A stretch of 34,743 nucleotides of DNA from the NCBI GenBank assembly GCA_030622435.1, contig JAUXGE010000005.1, positions 1-34,743 on the forward strand, written 5' to 3'. Under the pieces are notes generated by a model. It was not told the DNA's origin and did no database searches. It saw only the letters and a program-made list of their open reading frames with translations. The stretch comes from Planctomycetota bacterium. GTDB lineage: Bacteria; Planctomycetota; Phycisphaerae; UBA1845. Each line of letters starts with the position of its first letter. Within the stretch, counting starts at the first letter, position 1. Below are positions 1 through 8,437 of this stretch, one piece after another. The position numbers and the translations under genes were made by a program.

Positions 1-1083
1 GAGGCGTCCATCGCCCAGATGAACACGCCGCCAACGGCATCGGATCAGAGCGTTTCGCTTGCGTCAGACAATGCCGTGTCGTTGACACTCTTGGCAAGTG
101 ACGCAGACGGTGACGACCTGACGTTTTCGATAGTCGATGGACCGGAGTATGGGACGCTGGGTGCCGTCGACAACTATCCGTTATCGACTGCGGCGGTTGT
201 CTACACGCCGGATTCGGGTTTCACCGGCACTGACGCATTCACGTTCCAGGTCAGTGATGGAGAGGCTGAGTCAACTGTAGCAACTTTCACGATTCTGCCT
301 TGTGAGACGCTGAAGATCATTCCGTGGGTGGAATTGAACTATTCGGCATACGACGAACAGGGTATTGAGGGACTACTGATCTGGCAGGAGGTGACTGACA
401 CTGCAATTGTCTCGACGATTCCGGGTCGTGACGCCCTGTACACCAAACTGCAAAATCGCGTGCCGGGTATGCGCATCATCCCCGGCCTGAAGACGATGGA
501 CTTGCTGGATCGGTTCGACTCCGTGGAGGGATGGCAGGCGGTCGCCCAGGAGGTTTCAGCGATCCGACAGACTTCCGGCGAGAGTGTGATCCTGCTTGAG
601 AACGAGGTGGCGATTATGGACTATCGCTTGGGAGAGCAGAGCATCGATCTCGATCAGCTTGGAAGCGGGCTCGGGCAGTTACCGAACGACATCGAGTTCA
701 TCTGGTATCCGAGCATTCACGGCCACAGTATGATAGCTCAGGAGCGCTATGCGGCTGTGTGCCGAGTGGTCTCGGCCGTGTGCAACGTGCGTTTTGTAGA
801 TCGCAGCGTGGAGACGCCAGCGGCGTTGGAGGACTTGTGGTTGCAACAAGCCCGAAGCACACTGGAGCTTATCTCATCGTCGCCGACACTGCCGATGTTG
901 TATGCCTATGCTGAGGACTCCGGGTTCATTCACTGGCCGGACAGTCAAATCCCCGAGGCCCTGGAGTATGTGCGCAAAGAATGGGGGCCTGATGCTGAAG
1001 TGATCATCTATCCCGGCGTGGAACGTTGGGTTGAAGCGGCATGGTCTCTCTCGGAGCTACTTCCAGCACCGTGCGCGCCTTAG
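1..1083 (+). CDS. Secreted-type protein with Ig/cadherin-like repeat and an unknown C-terminal domain (5' partial)
   Basis: The frame is open to base 1, so the ATG at 19 is probably internal and the true N-terminus lies outside the window. Residues about 1-95 (counting from that ATG) read as one cadherin/Ig-like repeat of the tandem-95/Big_9 kind, with DADGDDLTFSIV and YTPDSGFTGTDAFTF. Such repeats are typical of long extracellular or surface proteins. From about residue 97 (LKIIPWVELNY) onward the protein matches, almost without gaps, the mature part of the next gene (1592-2494). The alternation of hydrophobic strands with acidic and aromatic ends (LLENEVAIMDYR, FIWYPSIHG, LYAYAEDSG) would suit a TIM-barrel, glycosidase-like fold, but I do not recognise the family. 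Function unknown. The coding call is strong because of the paralogue. Confidence 0.8.
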   Translation, partial: EASIAQMNTPPTASDQSVSLASDNAVSLTLLASDADGDDLTFSIVDGPEYGTLGAVDNYPLSTAAVVYTPDSGFTGTDAFTFQVSDGEAESTVATFTILPCETLKIIPWVELNYSAYDEQGIEGLLIWQEVTDTAIVSTIPGRDALYTKLQNRVPGMRIIPGLKTMDLLDRFDSVEGWQAVAQEVSAIRQTSGESVILLENEVAIMDYRLGEQSIDLDQLGSGLGQLPNDIEFIWYPSIHGHSMIAQERYAAVCRVVSAVCNVRFVDRSVETPAALEDLWLQQARSTLELISSSPTLPMLYAYAEDSGFIHWPDSQIPEALEYVRKEWGPDAEVIIYPGVERWVEAAWSLSELLPAPCAP

Positions 1084-1591
1084 CAGCCAGTCCAGAACGT
1101 CCGTGGGAGAGACTTCAAGGCTTGTCAAGACACGCCCCGAGGGTGTGAGCCCCGCCTCTGAGATCGTCCCCGTGTGCGTCTGTAGCTTCTCGACGCGGTG
1201 CGAGCCGACCGGCGTCTTCGCTGTGCATGCAAAGATGCCGAAGAGCGCGCATCAGCGCGATTATGTGAGGCGCGCTCTCTTCGATGGTATCCGCCGGTCC
1301 ACGTTCGTTCCTCGCCGAGCCTGCCGATTATCGGTATCTTGACACTCATCCCGGGCTCAAGTAGGCTGAAACCGTTGACGATCCAGGAACCGGAGGCGCT
1401 CTGCGCGACTTCGGGTGGCGACGTTGGTTACCTGAGTTCAGCGACCCATCAGCCTGCGGAGTGTGGAGCGGTGGCGCGTCCGCTGTACGATGTTGACAAG
1501 GCACCGGTGCCGGTCGAGTCCAAGGTCGCGGCGAACGTCGGGTGGTGCATAGGCAGGTGAGCGATGTGCTCGACCCTTGCGAAGGAGCTTT
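1084..1591. other. 508-bp non-coding gap between the two paralogues
   Basis: No convincing gene is visible here; overlapping short ORFs on both strands are Arg/Ser-rich shadows. One weak sigma70-like match, TTGACA at 1339 with a 17-nt spacer to TAGGCT at 1362, might serve the downstream gene, but the -10 is poor and it lies about 230 nt upstream of the start codon. No repeat or hairpin stands out. Confidence 0.4.
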
Positions 1592-2494
1592 ATGGTCAGG
1601 GTCCTGGCAACCGTAGGCGCAGTGCTAATTACCGTCTCGGGTACAGCCCGCTGCGAACCGCGCGGCGATGCAGCAGGGGGCCTCACGTCGGAACAACGGT
1701 TGAAGATCATTCCATGGGTGGAACTGAACTACGCCATCCACGACGAGTACGGCATTAAGGGTCTGTTGGCCTGGAAGGGCCTTACTGATACTGCGATCGT
1801 CTCCACCAGGCCCGGCCGCGCTGCCTTGTATTCCAAGCTGAGAGAACGAGTACCGGGTATGCGCATCATCCCGGGCCTGAAGCCGAACGGCGCCAGGGTC
1901 GATCTGCTGCCGACCTTTGATTCGGTCGCGGGATGGCAGAAGGTCGCCGAGGAAGTTGCCGCGATGTGCGAAACGTCCGGTCAGCGGGTGGTTCTGCTCG
2001 ACAATGAGGTGGCGATCAAGCGCTACCGCATGGGGAAGCAGAGGATCGAGCTTGATCGGCTGCGAGCCGGCCTCGAGTATCTTCCGAAAGACATCGTGAT
2101 CATCTGGTATCCGAGCATTCACAGCCATACCACCAAAGTCCAGAAGCGCTACGCGGACGTGTGCCGAGTCGTCGCTGACGTGTGCGATGTACGGTTTACG
2201 GATCGGAGCACGGAGACCCCGGCGGCGTTGGAGGACCTCTGGCTACAGCGAGCTCGGCGCACGCTCGAGGGCATGTCTTCGAGACCCACACTGCCCATGC
2301 TGTACGCCTATGCTGAGGACTCCGGCATCATTCATTGGCCGGACGCACGAATCCCCGACGCCCTGGAGTATGTTCGCAAGGAATGGGGTGATGGTGCCGA
2401 GGTGGTTATTTACCCCGGTGTGCGGCGCTGGGTCGAAGCCGGAGACTCGATCAAGAAGATCCTGCAGCGCCCAGACTCCCCAACGCGTCCTTAG
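1592..2494 (+). CDS. Secreted protein of unknown function, paralogue of the preceding ORF
   Basis: The ATG at 1592 is preferred over the track's TTG at 1577 because GAAGGAG lies four bases upstream of it. The protein (300 aa) starts with a signal peptide (MVRVLATVGAVLITVSG), so it is probably exported. The remaining ~270 residues parallel the C-terminal domain of the preceding gene, sharing LKIIPWVELNY, VPGMRIIPGLK, IWYPSIH, ETPAALEDLWLQ, LPMLYAYAEDSG and EYVRKEWG. It has a small insertion (PNGAR) after GLK and lacks the Ig-like repeat. It therefore represents the free-standing form of the domain. The pair sits directly upstream of a polysaccharide cluster, which makes a carbohydrate-related role conceivable, but no catalytic signature could be assigned. 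Function unknown. Confidence 0.85.
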   Translation: MVRVLATVGAVLITVSGTARCEPRGDAAGGLTSEQRLKIIPWVELNYAIHDEYGIKGLLAWKGLTDTAIVSTRPGRAALYSKLRERVPGMRIIPGLKPNGARVDLLPTFDSVAGWQKVAEEVAAMCETSGQRVVLLDNEVAIKRYRMGKQRIELDRLRAGLEYLPKDIVIIWYPSIHSHTTKVQKRYADVCRVVADVCDVRFTDRSTETPAALEDLWLQRARRTLEGMSSRPTLPMLYAYAEDSGIIHWPDARIPDALEYVRKEWGDGAEVVIYPGVRRWVEAGDSIKKILQRPDSPTRP

Positions 2495-2701
2495 CACCGG
2501 AAGTTCGAGGCATCGAGAGTGTGATGAGGTGGTAGCTTGCCAGGCCCCGCAGTAGCTTGGCCCCTGGGACGAATGTCACGGCAATGTGCCGAACTTCGGT
2601 TGCGTGTCCACGGCAATGAGTCATGAGCCGCTCGGTCGGCTTTCGAAGTGCGTTGCATCGGGGTGGGCGGTCACCGGCAATGACGCGAGTGGAAGCGTCA
2701 C

Positions 2702-4177
2702 ATGAATACACAGCTTCTGCTATACATTGCGGCCTTTCTGGGCGCAATCACATTCGGGCTGACTTGCCTGATGCTTCGCTTCCGTGGGAGAGACTGCCTG
2801 TTCTTTGCGGCGGTGCTGCTGCCGAATATCTGGCTCAGCCGTTTCGACGTTAATGAATTCAATCCGTATCGTCTCGACTTTCCGACGTTCTGGCTTGTTC
2901 TTCTCGCCATTATTGCCTTGTCCATTCTGGCCCTTCGGACGAAGACAGTGCGGTTGTTATGGGGCCCTGGGAAGGGGATCTGGGGCAGCATGGCGCTGCT
3001 TCTGTTCGCCATTGCCCTCAGTACGGTCGTCCATAGTAGAGAGCTTGGGGACTTCGTTCGCGGATTTCACGCCTCGTGCTTCGTGGCCCTTCCGTTTATG
3101 GGGGCGTGGTGCATATTGCAGTGTTGCCATGTGGACGAGAGGGCTATCGCCCGCGCAGTAACGGCGATACTCATTGCCGGTACTGTTGCTGCTTTGGCGA
3201 GCGTTCTGAGTGCGACGTGGCCCAGTTTCTTTCGCAGCATACTGGCCACGTACAGAAGAGCCAGCGAGGCGGAGCGGGCTTTCAGCCCTTTGGGTGGGCC
3301 GAGCGCCGTTGCCATGTGTCTGCTGATGGTCTACTGCCTGGCGGTCGGTCAACTGATGGGCAAGCGCCACCGGCTCTTGAGTCTTGTCGTCTTGGGACTC
3401 TGCTTTCTAGGATTGCTGACCACGCTCGCTCGGGCAGCCTTGATAGCATTCCTTGCAGCGAACATCTACCTTTACGGTCGCCATCTTCGTGGTTTCGGCG
3501 GTCGTCTGGTGATCTTCGTTGTCACGGGTGCTGTCGTGTTGCTACCTGCGGTATACGGACTGAGCCGAGTATATTCTCTGGAACGCTTCGGCGACGATTG
3601 GAGCGGAGCGCGCGCGGGTTCCGTGAGATTGAGACTCGAGAGTATGCAAACCGCCATATCCTACGGCGCCCACCATTTGCCATTCGGCGGAGGCTGGGGC
3701 TTGGTCTATTACCCGGCGCGGGAGATCGGAAGCAAACAGGCTCGCGAACGGCTCTTGACCTTCGAAGAGGGTCGCACTGCTTCAAAGCCTCACAGCCTCT
3801 TTGCACTCGTCTTCGCCGAAGCGGGGATCCTCGGCTTCGTGTTTCTTCTGCTTCTCTTCTGGCAGATCTGGCGGCACATGAGACCTCCGGATGTGCGTTT
3901 TCAGCCTTACGGTCACTGCATTGTCCACGGTTTTCGGACAGGTTTTCTCAGTTTCCTGGTTTTCAGTGTGGCACAGGATCATCTGTTTTTTGCCAGTAAA
4001 ATCTCCTTGTTCTTCTATCTGTTCGTGTTCATGGGCGTGGCCGCGAGCACGTATTATCGGGTCGCAGACGCCGTGCGACAGGACACCGCCACCGACTCTC
4101 AAGCGGAACCCAGCCAACCCATCACGCCCCTGAGTCGCCCCGGGGGGCGGTGGCGCGATCCTCTCCCGGAGATCTGA
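2702..4177 (+). CDS. O-antigen ligase / Wzy-type polysaccharide polymerase family membrane protein
   Basis: The 491-aa product has around ten to twelve hydrophobic segments. The Wzy_C/O-antigen-ligase signature lies in its second half: a membrane segment with LARAALIAFLAANIYLYGR, a large outer loop with FGGGWGLVYYP, then KPHSLFALVFAEAGILGF, the usual [HN]-S/N-x-x-L...E-x-G-xx-G pattern. Proteins of this family polymerise lipid-linked repeat units, or ligate them to a carrier, on the outer face of the inner membrane. GGAAG lies six bases before the ATG. The gene starts a same-strand run with the flippase (4-nt gap) and a glycosyltransferase. Polymerase and ligase cannot be told apart from sequence alone. 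The C-terminal ~40 residues are hydrophilic and Pro-rich. Confidence 0.85.
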   Translation: MNTQLLLYIAAFLGAITFGLTCLMLRFRGRDCLFFAAVLLPNIWLSRFDVNEFNPYRLDFPTFWLVLLAIIALSILALRTKTVRLLWGPGKGIWGSMALLLFAIALSTVVHSRELGDFVRGFHASCFVALPFMGAWCILQCCHVDERAIARAVTAILIAGTVAALASVLSATWPSFFRSILATYRRASEAERAFSPLGGPSAVAMCLLMVYCLAVGQLMGKRHRLLSLVVLGLCFLGLLTTLARAALIAFLAANIYLYGRHLRGFGGRLVIFVVTGAVVLLPAVYGLSRVYSLERFGDDWSGARAGSVRLRLESMQTAISYGAHHLPFGGGWGLVYYPAREIGSKQARERLLTFEEGRTASKPHSLFALVFAEAGILGFVFLLLLFWQIWRHMRPPDVRFQPYGHCIVHGFRTGFLSFLVFSVAQDHLFFASKISLFFYLFVFMGVAASTYYRVADAVRQDTATDSQAEPSQPITPLSRPGGRWRDPLPEI

Positions 4178-4181
4178 CGCA

Positions 4182-5612
4182 ATGTCCGGACGATCGTGTG
4201 ACAGTCCGCCCGGGGCGCGCAATGAGGATGAAATCGAGCCCAGAGGCGTGGAGTCGACTTCGGGACCGTCCAACGTTGGCCGATCGAGCGGCTTGCTGAA
4301 GGACACCACAGTGACCTTCGCGAGCCGGGTCATGGCGATCGTGCTCAGCATCGGTGTTGCCGCCGCCACGGCATGGCTCCTCGGACCGTCCGGCAGGGGC
4401 GAGCTGGCCATCTGCCTGCTATTCGGGCAACTGCTGGTGCTGGGGCTCGGCTTCGGTGTCGAGATGGGTTGTGCCTACTACGCCGGTCGCGAACCCGAGA
4501 AGATCGGCGCCGTTCTCGGCACTCAGCTCGTGGCCATAGGCGTAACCACGGTTTTCGTCATCGGCGCGGGTGTTGCATGCATGCACCTGCCGTTGCCGTT
4601 TGTCGAGAAAGTGCCGGCTTCCGCTCTGGCCTGCGCGATCGGGTTCGCCGTGGCGCAACTACTCTTCGTATTCATGACCGTTCTGTTCATGGGGCTCGGT
4701 CGACTGACGGAGTACAACCTGGCGCGCATCGGCAACCAAGCCGCAACGTTCGTTTTCATTGTGGTTGCCTGTTGGATCACACGAAGTGTGACACTCGCCG
4801 TCGTTGCATACGTGATCGGCTCGCTGCTGGCAGGCGTGGCTCTGGTGGCGTGCCTGGTACGCAGCCGTCTCTTGTCGCAAATCACCGTTTCATGGCGTAT
4901 GATCAGCGCGTGTTACCGATATGGCATCAAGTACTATTTCGGCAAGCTGGCAACACTGGTCGATGTGCAGATCGGTGTGATCGTCATTGCGATGGTCGGC
5001 AACACGGAGCAGGTCGGCTTCTTCGCTGCGGCGTTGGGGCTTGTCAGCCGGTTGTGGATCCTGCCCGAAACGCTCAATATAGTGCTTCTGCCGCGCGTCC
5101 TGACGGGGCAGTCGGCACTGATAAACCTGGTCATTCGAAGCTGCCGCGTAACCGTGCTCGCAGTGGCCGTTGCCGCATGCCTCCTCGCCATCCTCGCCAA
5201 ACCGATCGTTGCCGTATTGCTGTCGCCCGCGTTCCTGCCGGCGGTGGTTCCGTTGATGGTTCTTCTGCCAGGCGTGGTCATGGGATGCGTGACCAAGGTG
5301 TTGATCTCCTATTTCAACGGTACGGGTCGGCCTGAATACACTTCGATCACCCTCCTGGTCGGAGTCGTATTGAACGTGACCATGGTTATCGTGCTGCTAC
5401 CGCGTTGGGGGTTGCTGGGCGCTGCTGCGGCGACGTCGGCGGCCTACGTTGTCGAGGCGACATTGGCCGTTCTGCTGTTCATCAAGCTCACGCGATGCTC
5501 GTGGCGAGAGTTCTTGCCGCAGGTGGACGACTGGCGGACAATCCGGTCTTTGCTGCGCCGCTGGAGAAGGCTACAGGCGGAATCCGATCGGGCCGAGGAG
5601 ATGTCCAAGTGA
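4182..5612 (+). CDS. Polysaccharide flippase (Wzx/MATE-like, PST family)
   Basis: The 476-aa protein is strongly hydrophobic, with about twelve to fourteen membrane segments after a ~40-residue polar N-terminus. The first helix region (LLKDTTVTFASRVMAIVLSIG then AWLLGPSGRGEL) is the typical opening of Wzx-type oligosaccharide flippases: the G-P-x-G-x-G turn follows helix 1, and a second-half repeat contains YGIKYYFGKLATLVDVQIGVIVI. Such proteins move undecaprenyl-linked repeat units across the inner membrane. It starts 4 nt after the polymerase-like gene and ends in a GTGA overlap with the next glycosyltransferase, so the three are almost certainly co-transcribed and translationally coupled. 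Substrate unknown. Confidence 0.88.
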   Translation: MSGRSCDSPPGARNEDEIEPRGVESTSGPSNVGRSSGLLKDTTVTFASRVMAIVLSIGVAAATAWLLGPSGRGELAICLLFGQLLVLGLGFGVEMGCAYYAGREPEKIGAVLGTQLVAIGVTTVFVIGAGVACMHLPLPFVEKVPASALACAIGFAVAQLLFVFMTVLFMGLGRLTEYNLARIGNQAATFVFIVVACWITRSVTLAVVAYVIGSLLAGVALVACLVRSRLLSQITVSWRMISACYRYGIKYYFGKLATLVDVQIGVIVIAMVGNTEQVGFFAAALGLVSRLWILPETLNIVLLPRVLTGQSALINLVIRSCRVTVLAVAVAACLLAILAKPIVAVLLSPAFLPAVVPLMVLLPGVVMGCVTKVLISYFNGTGRPEYTSITLLVGVVLNVTMVIVLLPRWGLLGAAAATSAAYVVEATLAVLLFIKLTRCSWREFLPQVDDWRTIRSLLRRWRRLQAESDRAEEMSK

Positions 5613-6871
5613 GCGAACCCTTGACGGTCTACTTCCTGTGTGAAACCTATACCGGTTACCGTAACTTCTTCATGCGACAGGTGCCCGAGCCAGAGGGGTT
5701 GCCGCCGCTGTACAATACGTGGAATGGGTATGCCGAGCGCGATCACCGTGTGCACATTTTCAGCCAGGACTTCATGTACGATCGCTACGACGATTGGAAC
5801 CATCACGGCAAACAGATGCACAACATACCGGTGCCATTCACGTACCTGCGGCGGCATCGCTATACACTAACCGGCAAGACGCTGTTCCGTTTCGCACGGC
5901 TGATCGGACTGTCCAGACTCCGGAAGCGTCTGATCAGGGTGGCCGCAGAGGATCCCCCGGACGTCGTGTACAGTTGCAGTCCATGGTGTACGCTCGTCGC
6001 CTACCGTGCTGCAAGACGGTTCAATGCGGTCCACGTCGTCCGCCGATTCGGAACCGTCCTGTACGAGCAAATACAGGGCAAGTCCATGGGGCTGCAAGAC
6101 AGCCTGTACGTCGAGGCGTTGGGTTACCGGTTGCCGTTTGACCTGCTCGTCATGGGTAACGACGGAACCTACGGTGACCGCGTGGCTCGACACTACGGCT
6201 GCCCACCGGAAAAGCTGCGTTTCTGGACGAACGGGATTGACAAGGGGCTGTATGACGAGGGCTTCGATCGGGCAGGGTTCCGCCGCCGGCTCGGGTTCTC
6301 CGAGGACACGCCACTAATCCTGTCGTTGAGCCGGCTGGCGGGCTGGAAGAGACTGGATCGGGTGTTGGAGATGATGCAGCATGTCAAGAGGAAACGCCCC
6401 GATGCGAGGCTTGTCCTTGTAGGCTCCGGCGAGTTGGAAGAGAATCTGAAAGCACTCGCCCGGAGCCTTGCCGTCGACGACGTGGTCCGGTTCGTTGGCC
6501 CGGTGGAGCATCGGGAGGTTGGCGATTACTACAACGGATGTGATGTGTACGTCCAGTTCTTCGACCTTACCAACCGCTGCAATCCGTTGTACGAGGCGAT
6601 GGTGTGTGCCATGCCGGTTGTCACTCTGCACGATCCGAGCATCGAGGATGTCGTGGAGGATAAGGCCACCGCGCTCCTCGTTGATTCTGCAAATATGGAA
6701 CATGCCGCCAAGCCTGTTCTCGATCTGTTGGGTGACGAACAGCGACGCAGGCAATTGGGGGAGGCCGCCCGCGCACACATCGTTCGTGAGTTCAAGACCT
6801 GGCCCGAGCGGATCGGGATGGAGGTCGAGACCGTGCTCGACCTGGTCCGAGCGAAGAAGCACAGCCCCTGA
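5609..6871 (+). CDS. Glycosyltransferase, GT4-like (GT-B fold)
   Basis: The ORF track begins at 5405, but the first 68 residues are Arg/Gly-rich shadow of the flippase. GTG at 5609, overlapping the flippase stop (GTGA) with GAGGAG eight bases upstream, gives a 420-aa protein that begins directly with the first beta strand (VSEPLTVYFLCETY). The C-terminal half holds the GT-B nucleotide-sugar region: ILSLSRLAGWKRLDRVLEMM, ARLVLVGSGELEENL, VVRFVGPVEHREVGDYYNGCDVY (split for length), and NPLYEAMVCAMPVVTLHD. The usual EGxP before the EA motif is replaced by NRCNPLYEA, a mild deviation from standard GT4 sequences. It probably adds one sugar of the exopolysaccharide repeat unit in the cytoplasm. Donor and acceptor cannot be read from sequence. 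Confidence 0.87.
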   Translation: MSEPLTVYFLCETYTGYRNFFMRQVPEPEGLPPLYNTWNGYAERDHRVHIFSQDFMYDRYDDWNHHGKQMHNIPVPFTYLRRHRYTLTGKTLFRFARLIGLSRLRKRLIRVAAEDPPDVVYSCSPWCTLVAYRAARRFNAVHVVRRFGTVLYEQIQGKSMGLQDSLYVEALGYRLPFDLLVMGNDGTYGDRVARHYGCPPEKLRFWTNGIDKGLYDEGFDRAGFRRRLGFSEDTPLILSLSRLAGWKRLDRVLEMMQHVKRKRPDARLVLVGSGELEENLKALARSLAVDDVVRFVGPVEHREVGDYYNGCDVYVQFFDLTNRCNPLYEAMVCAMPVVTLHDPSIEDVVEDKATALLVDSANMEHAAKPVLDLLGDEQRRRQLGEAARAHIVREFKTWPERIGMEVETVLDLVRAKKHSP

Positions 6872-7049
6872 AGCCATGGGCCACCCAGCCGTTAACGGCG
6901 TCTTCGCGCTTTCGAGAAGATGGACGACGTTCCTGGCCGATCATATACAGTGCAGGAGTGGTAAGGGCGTGGAATCGGGCTCACGGCGGCGGAGCAAGGC
7001 GGTCTGAATCGACAACGGCCTTACCTTGCGGGGCAACAGCCTGATCACG

Positions 7050-8321
7050 ATGCACAGGTGCAGGGCGACGATCATGGTGAGTGACTTGATACTTGGGACG
7101 TGCGGAAACCCTCTGGCGCAGCGCGGCGGCAAGTGGTACACGCACCATTCCTACGGGACGATCGTGGAACTAATCGCTCATCGGGTGCAGCAGGTTATGT
7201 GCCACGGCCCGGTTCTGCCGGATGCGAGCGCGCACAAGGCGGACTGCGAACTGAGTCAGCCGAACATCACGGTTCACCAGTGGGGCACCTGGTACAACAC
7301 CTTGCGTGCGCTCAAGCGTCCGGACCTCCTTCTGCGACACTACTGGAAGGTGACAAAAGGGTGCGACGCGTTGTTCATTCGGGGCACTCATCCCCTCAGT
7401 TGGTCTTTGCACTGGCTGGCCCGGGCGCGCGGGCAGCGCGTCGTCCACTGGATCGCGGCCGATTCCGTGCAGATCATGCGCACCGACCCTCGCGGCTACG
7501 GCCGGCTCGTGGAGCGGCTGGGTTTGTGCTTCGCGTACTTCGAGCGGGCCATGATCCGGCTGGCGGCGAGGGTGAGCCGGGGGTACTTCGTAACCAGCGG
7601 TCTGCAGCTCGCCGAGATCTTCCACTCGAAGCGAACCGTAGGCTGCCCCAGCTCGAGCACCACGTCGGAAAAGGACTTCCTCGTTCGTGAGGATACCTGC
7701 ATCGGGCCGTCGGTCAGAATCCTGTTTCTCGGCTTCATTCGCGCCGAGAAGGGGATCGAGTACCTGCTTCGGGCCTTGCCGCATGTCGAATCCGACCGGC
7801 CAGTGATTCTGGCACTCGTCGGCGGGTGGGATCAGTTCCCGGAAGAACGCGAGAGATTGCTGAGAATCATCGAGGAACTGGGAATCGAAGAAAAGGTCGT
7901 CTGGGAAGGATACGCCAAGTTCGGGGCGGATTTGTTCGCCCAGATCGATCGATCCGACATGTTGGTATTACCGAGCCTGTCCGAAGGCACACCGCACGTG
8001 CTGATCGAGGCTCGGGCACGGAGCCTGCCGATCATTGCGAGCCGCGTCGGGGGAATCCCGGGCAGTGTAACCGACGGCGAGGACGGTCTGCTCGTGCCGC
8101 CGCGCGATCCGACGGCAATAGCCCAGGCCATCTCTCGCGTCATCGGGGATCAGGAGCTGCGACAGCGGCTGATTCGGCAAGGAAGAGAGCGAGTCAGGAT
8201 GCTCACGATCGAGTGGTTCGTCGATCTTGTGATGGACCTGCTCACCCGCCCCGATTCAGACATCCCAGTTGATTATGCAGAAACCATCGCACGGACCAAC
8301 GGTCGTGGTGGTGGAATGTGA
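7050..8321 (+). CDS. Glycosyltransferase family 4 protein
   Basis: This is a GT-B fold enzyme with a clear C-terminal GT4 domain: ILFLGFIRAEKGIEYLLRAL, a strand ending LALVGGW, and the donor-binding segment SLSEGTPHVLIEARARSLP followed by GGIPGSVTDGEDGLLVPP. The N-terminal half (GTCGNPLAQRGGKWYTHHSY) is the acceptor domain. The start is uncertain: the track uses TTG 7026; ATG 7050 (423 aa) is chosen here, and ATG 7074 (MVSDLILGTCGNP) is equally credible. None has a strong ribosome binding site. It lies 178 nt after the previous glycosyltransferase on the same strand and converges on the next one. It probably acts in the same surface polysaccharide pathway. Confidence 0.87.
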   Translation: MHRCRATIMVSDLILGTCGNPLAQRGGKWYTHHSYGTIVELIAHRVQQVMCHGPVLPDASAHKADCELSQPNITVHQWGTWYNTLRALKRPDLLLRHYWKVTKGCDALFIRGTHPLSWSLHWLARARGQRVVHWIAADSVQIMRTDPRGYGRLVERLGLCFAYFERAMIRLAARVSRGYFVTSGLQLAEIFHSKRTVGCPSSSTTSEKDFLVREDTCIGPSVRILFLGFIRAEKGIEYLLRALPHVESDRPVILALVGGWDQFPEERERLLRIIEELGIEEKVVWEGYAKFGADLFAQIDRSDMLVLPSLSEGTPHVLIEARARSLPIIASRVGGIPGSVTDGEDGLLVPPRDPTAIAQAISRVIGDQELRQRLIRQGRERVRMLTIEWFVDLVMDLLTRPDSDIPVDYAETIARTNGRGGGM

Positions 8322-8437
8322 GGATGTCGGTCGGCGCCGTCTGACCCGTTAGTCGTGCGCTACTTTCGAGTCCGCTGACACTCATCACTTCGGCATCGAA
8401 GTAAAACTCGTAGACTTCGGCGGGTGTCAGCAGGTAA

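Noticed and set aside
3076-3999. 307-aa plus-strand ORF within the O-antigen ligase-like gene
   Set aside because: Arg/Ser/Gly/Cys-rich out-of-frame shadow of a clear membrane protein.
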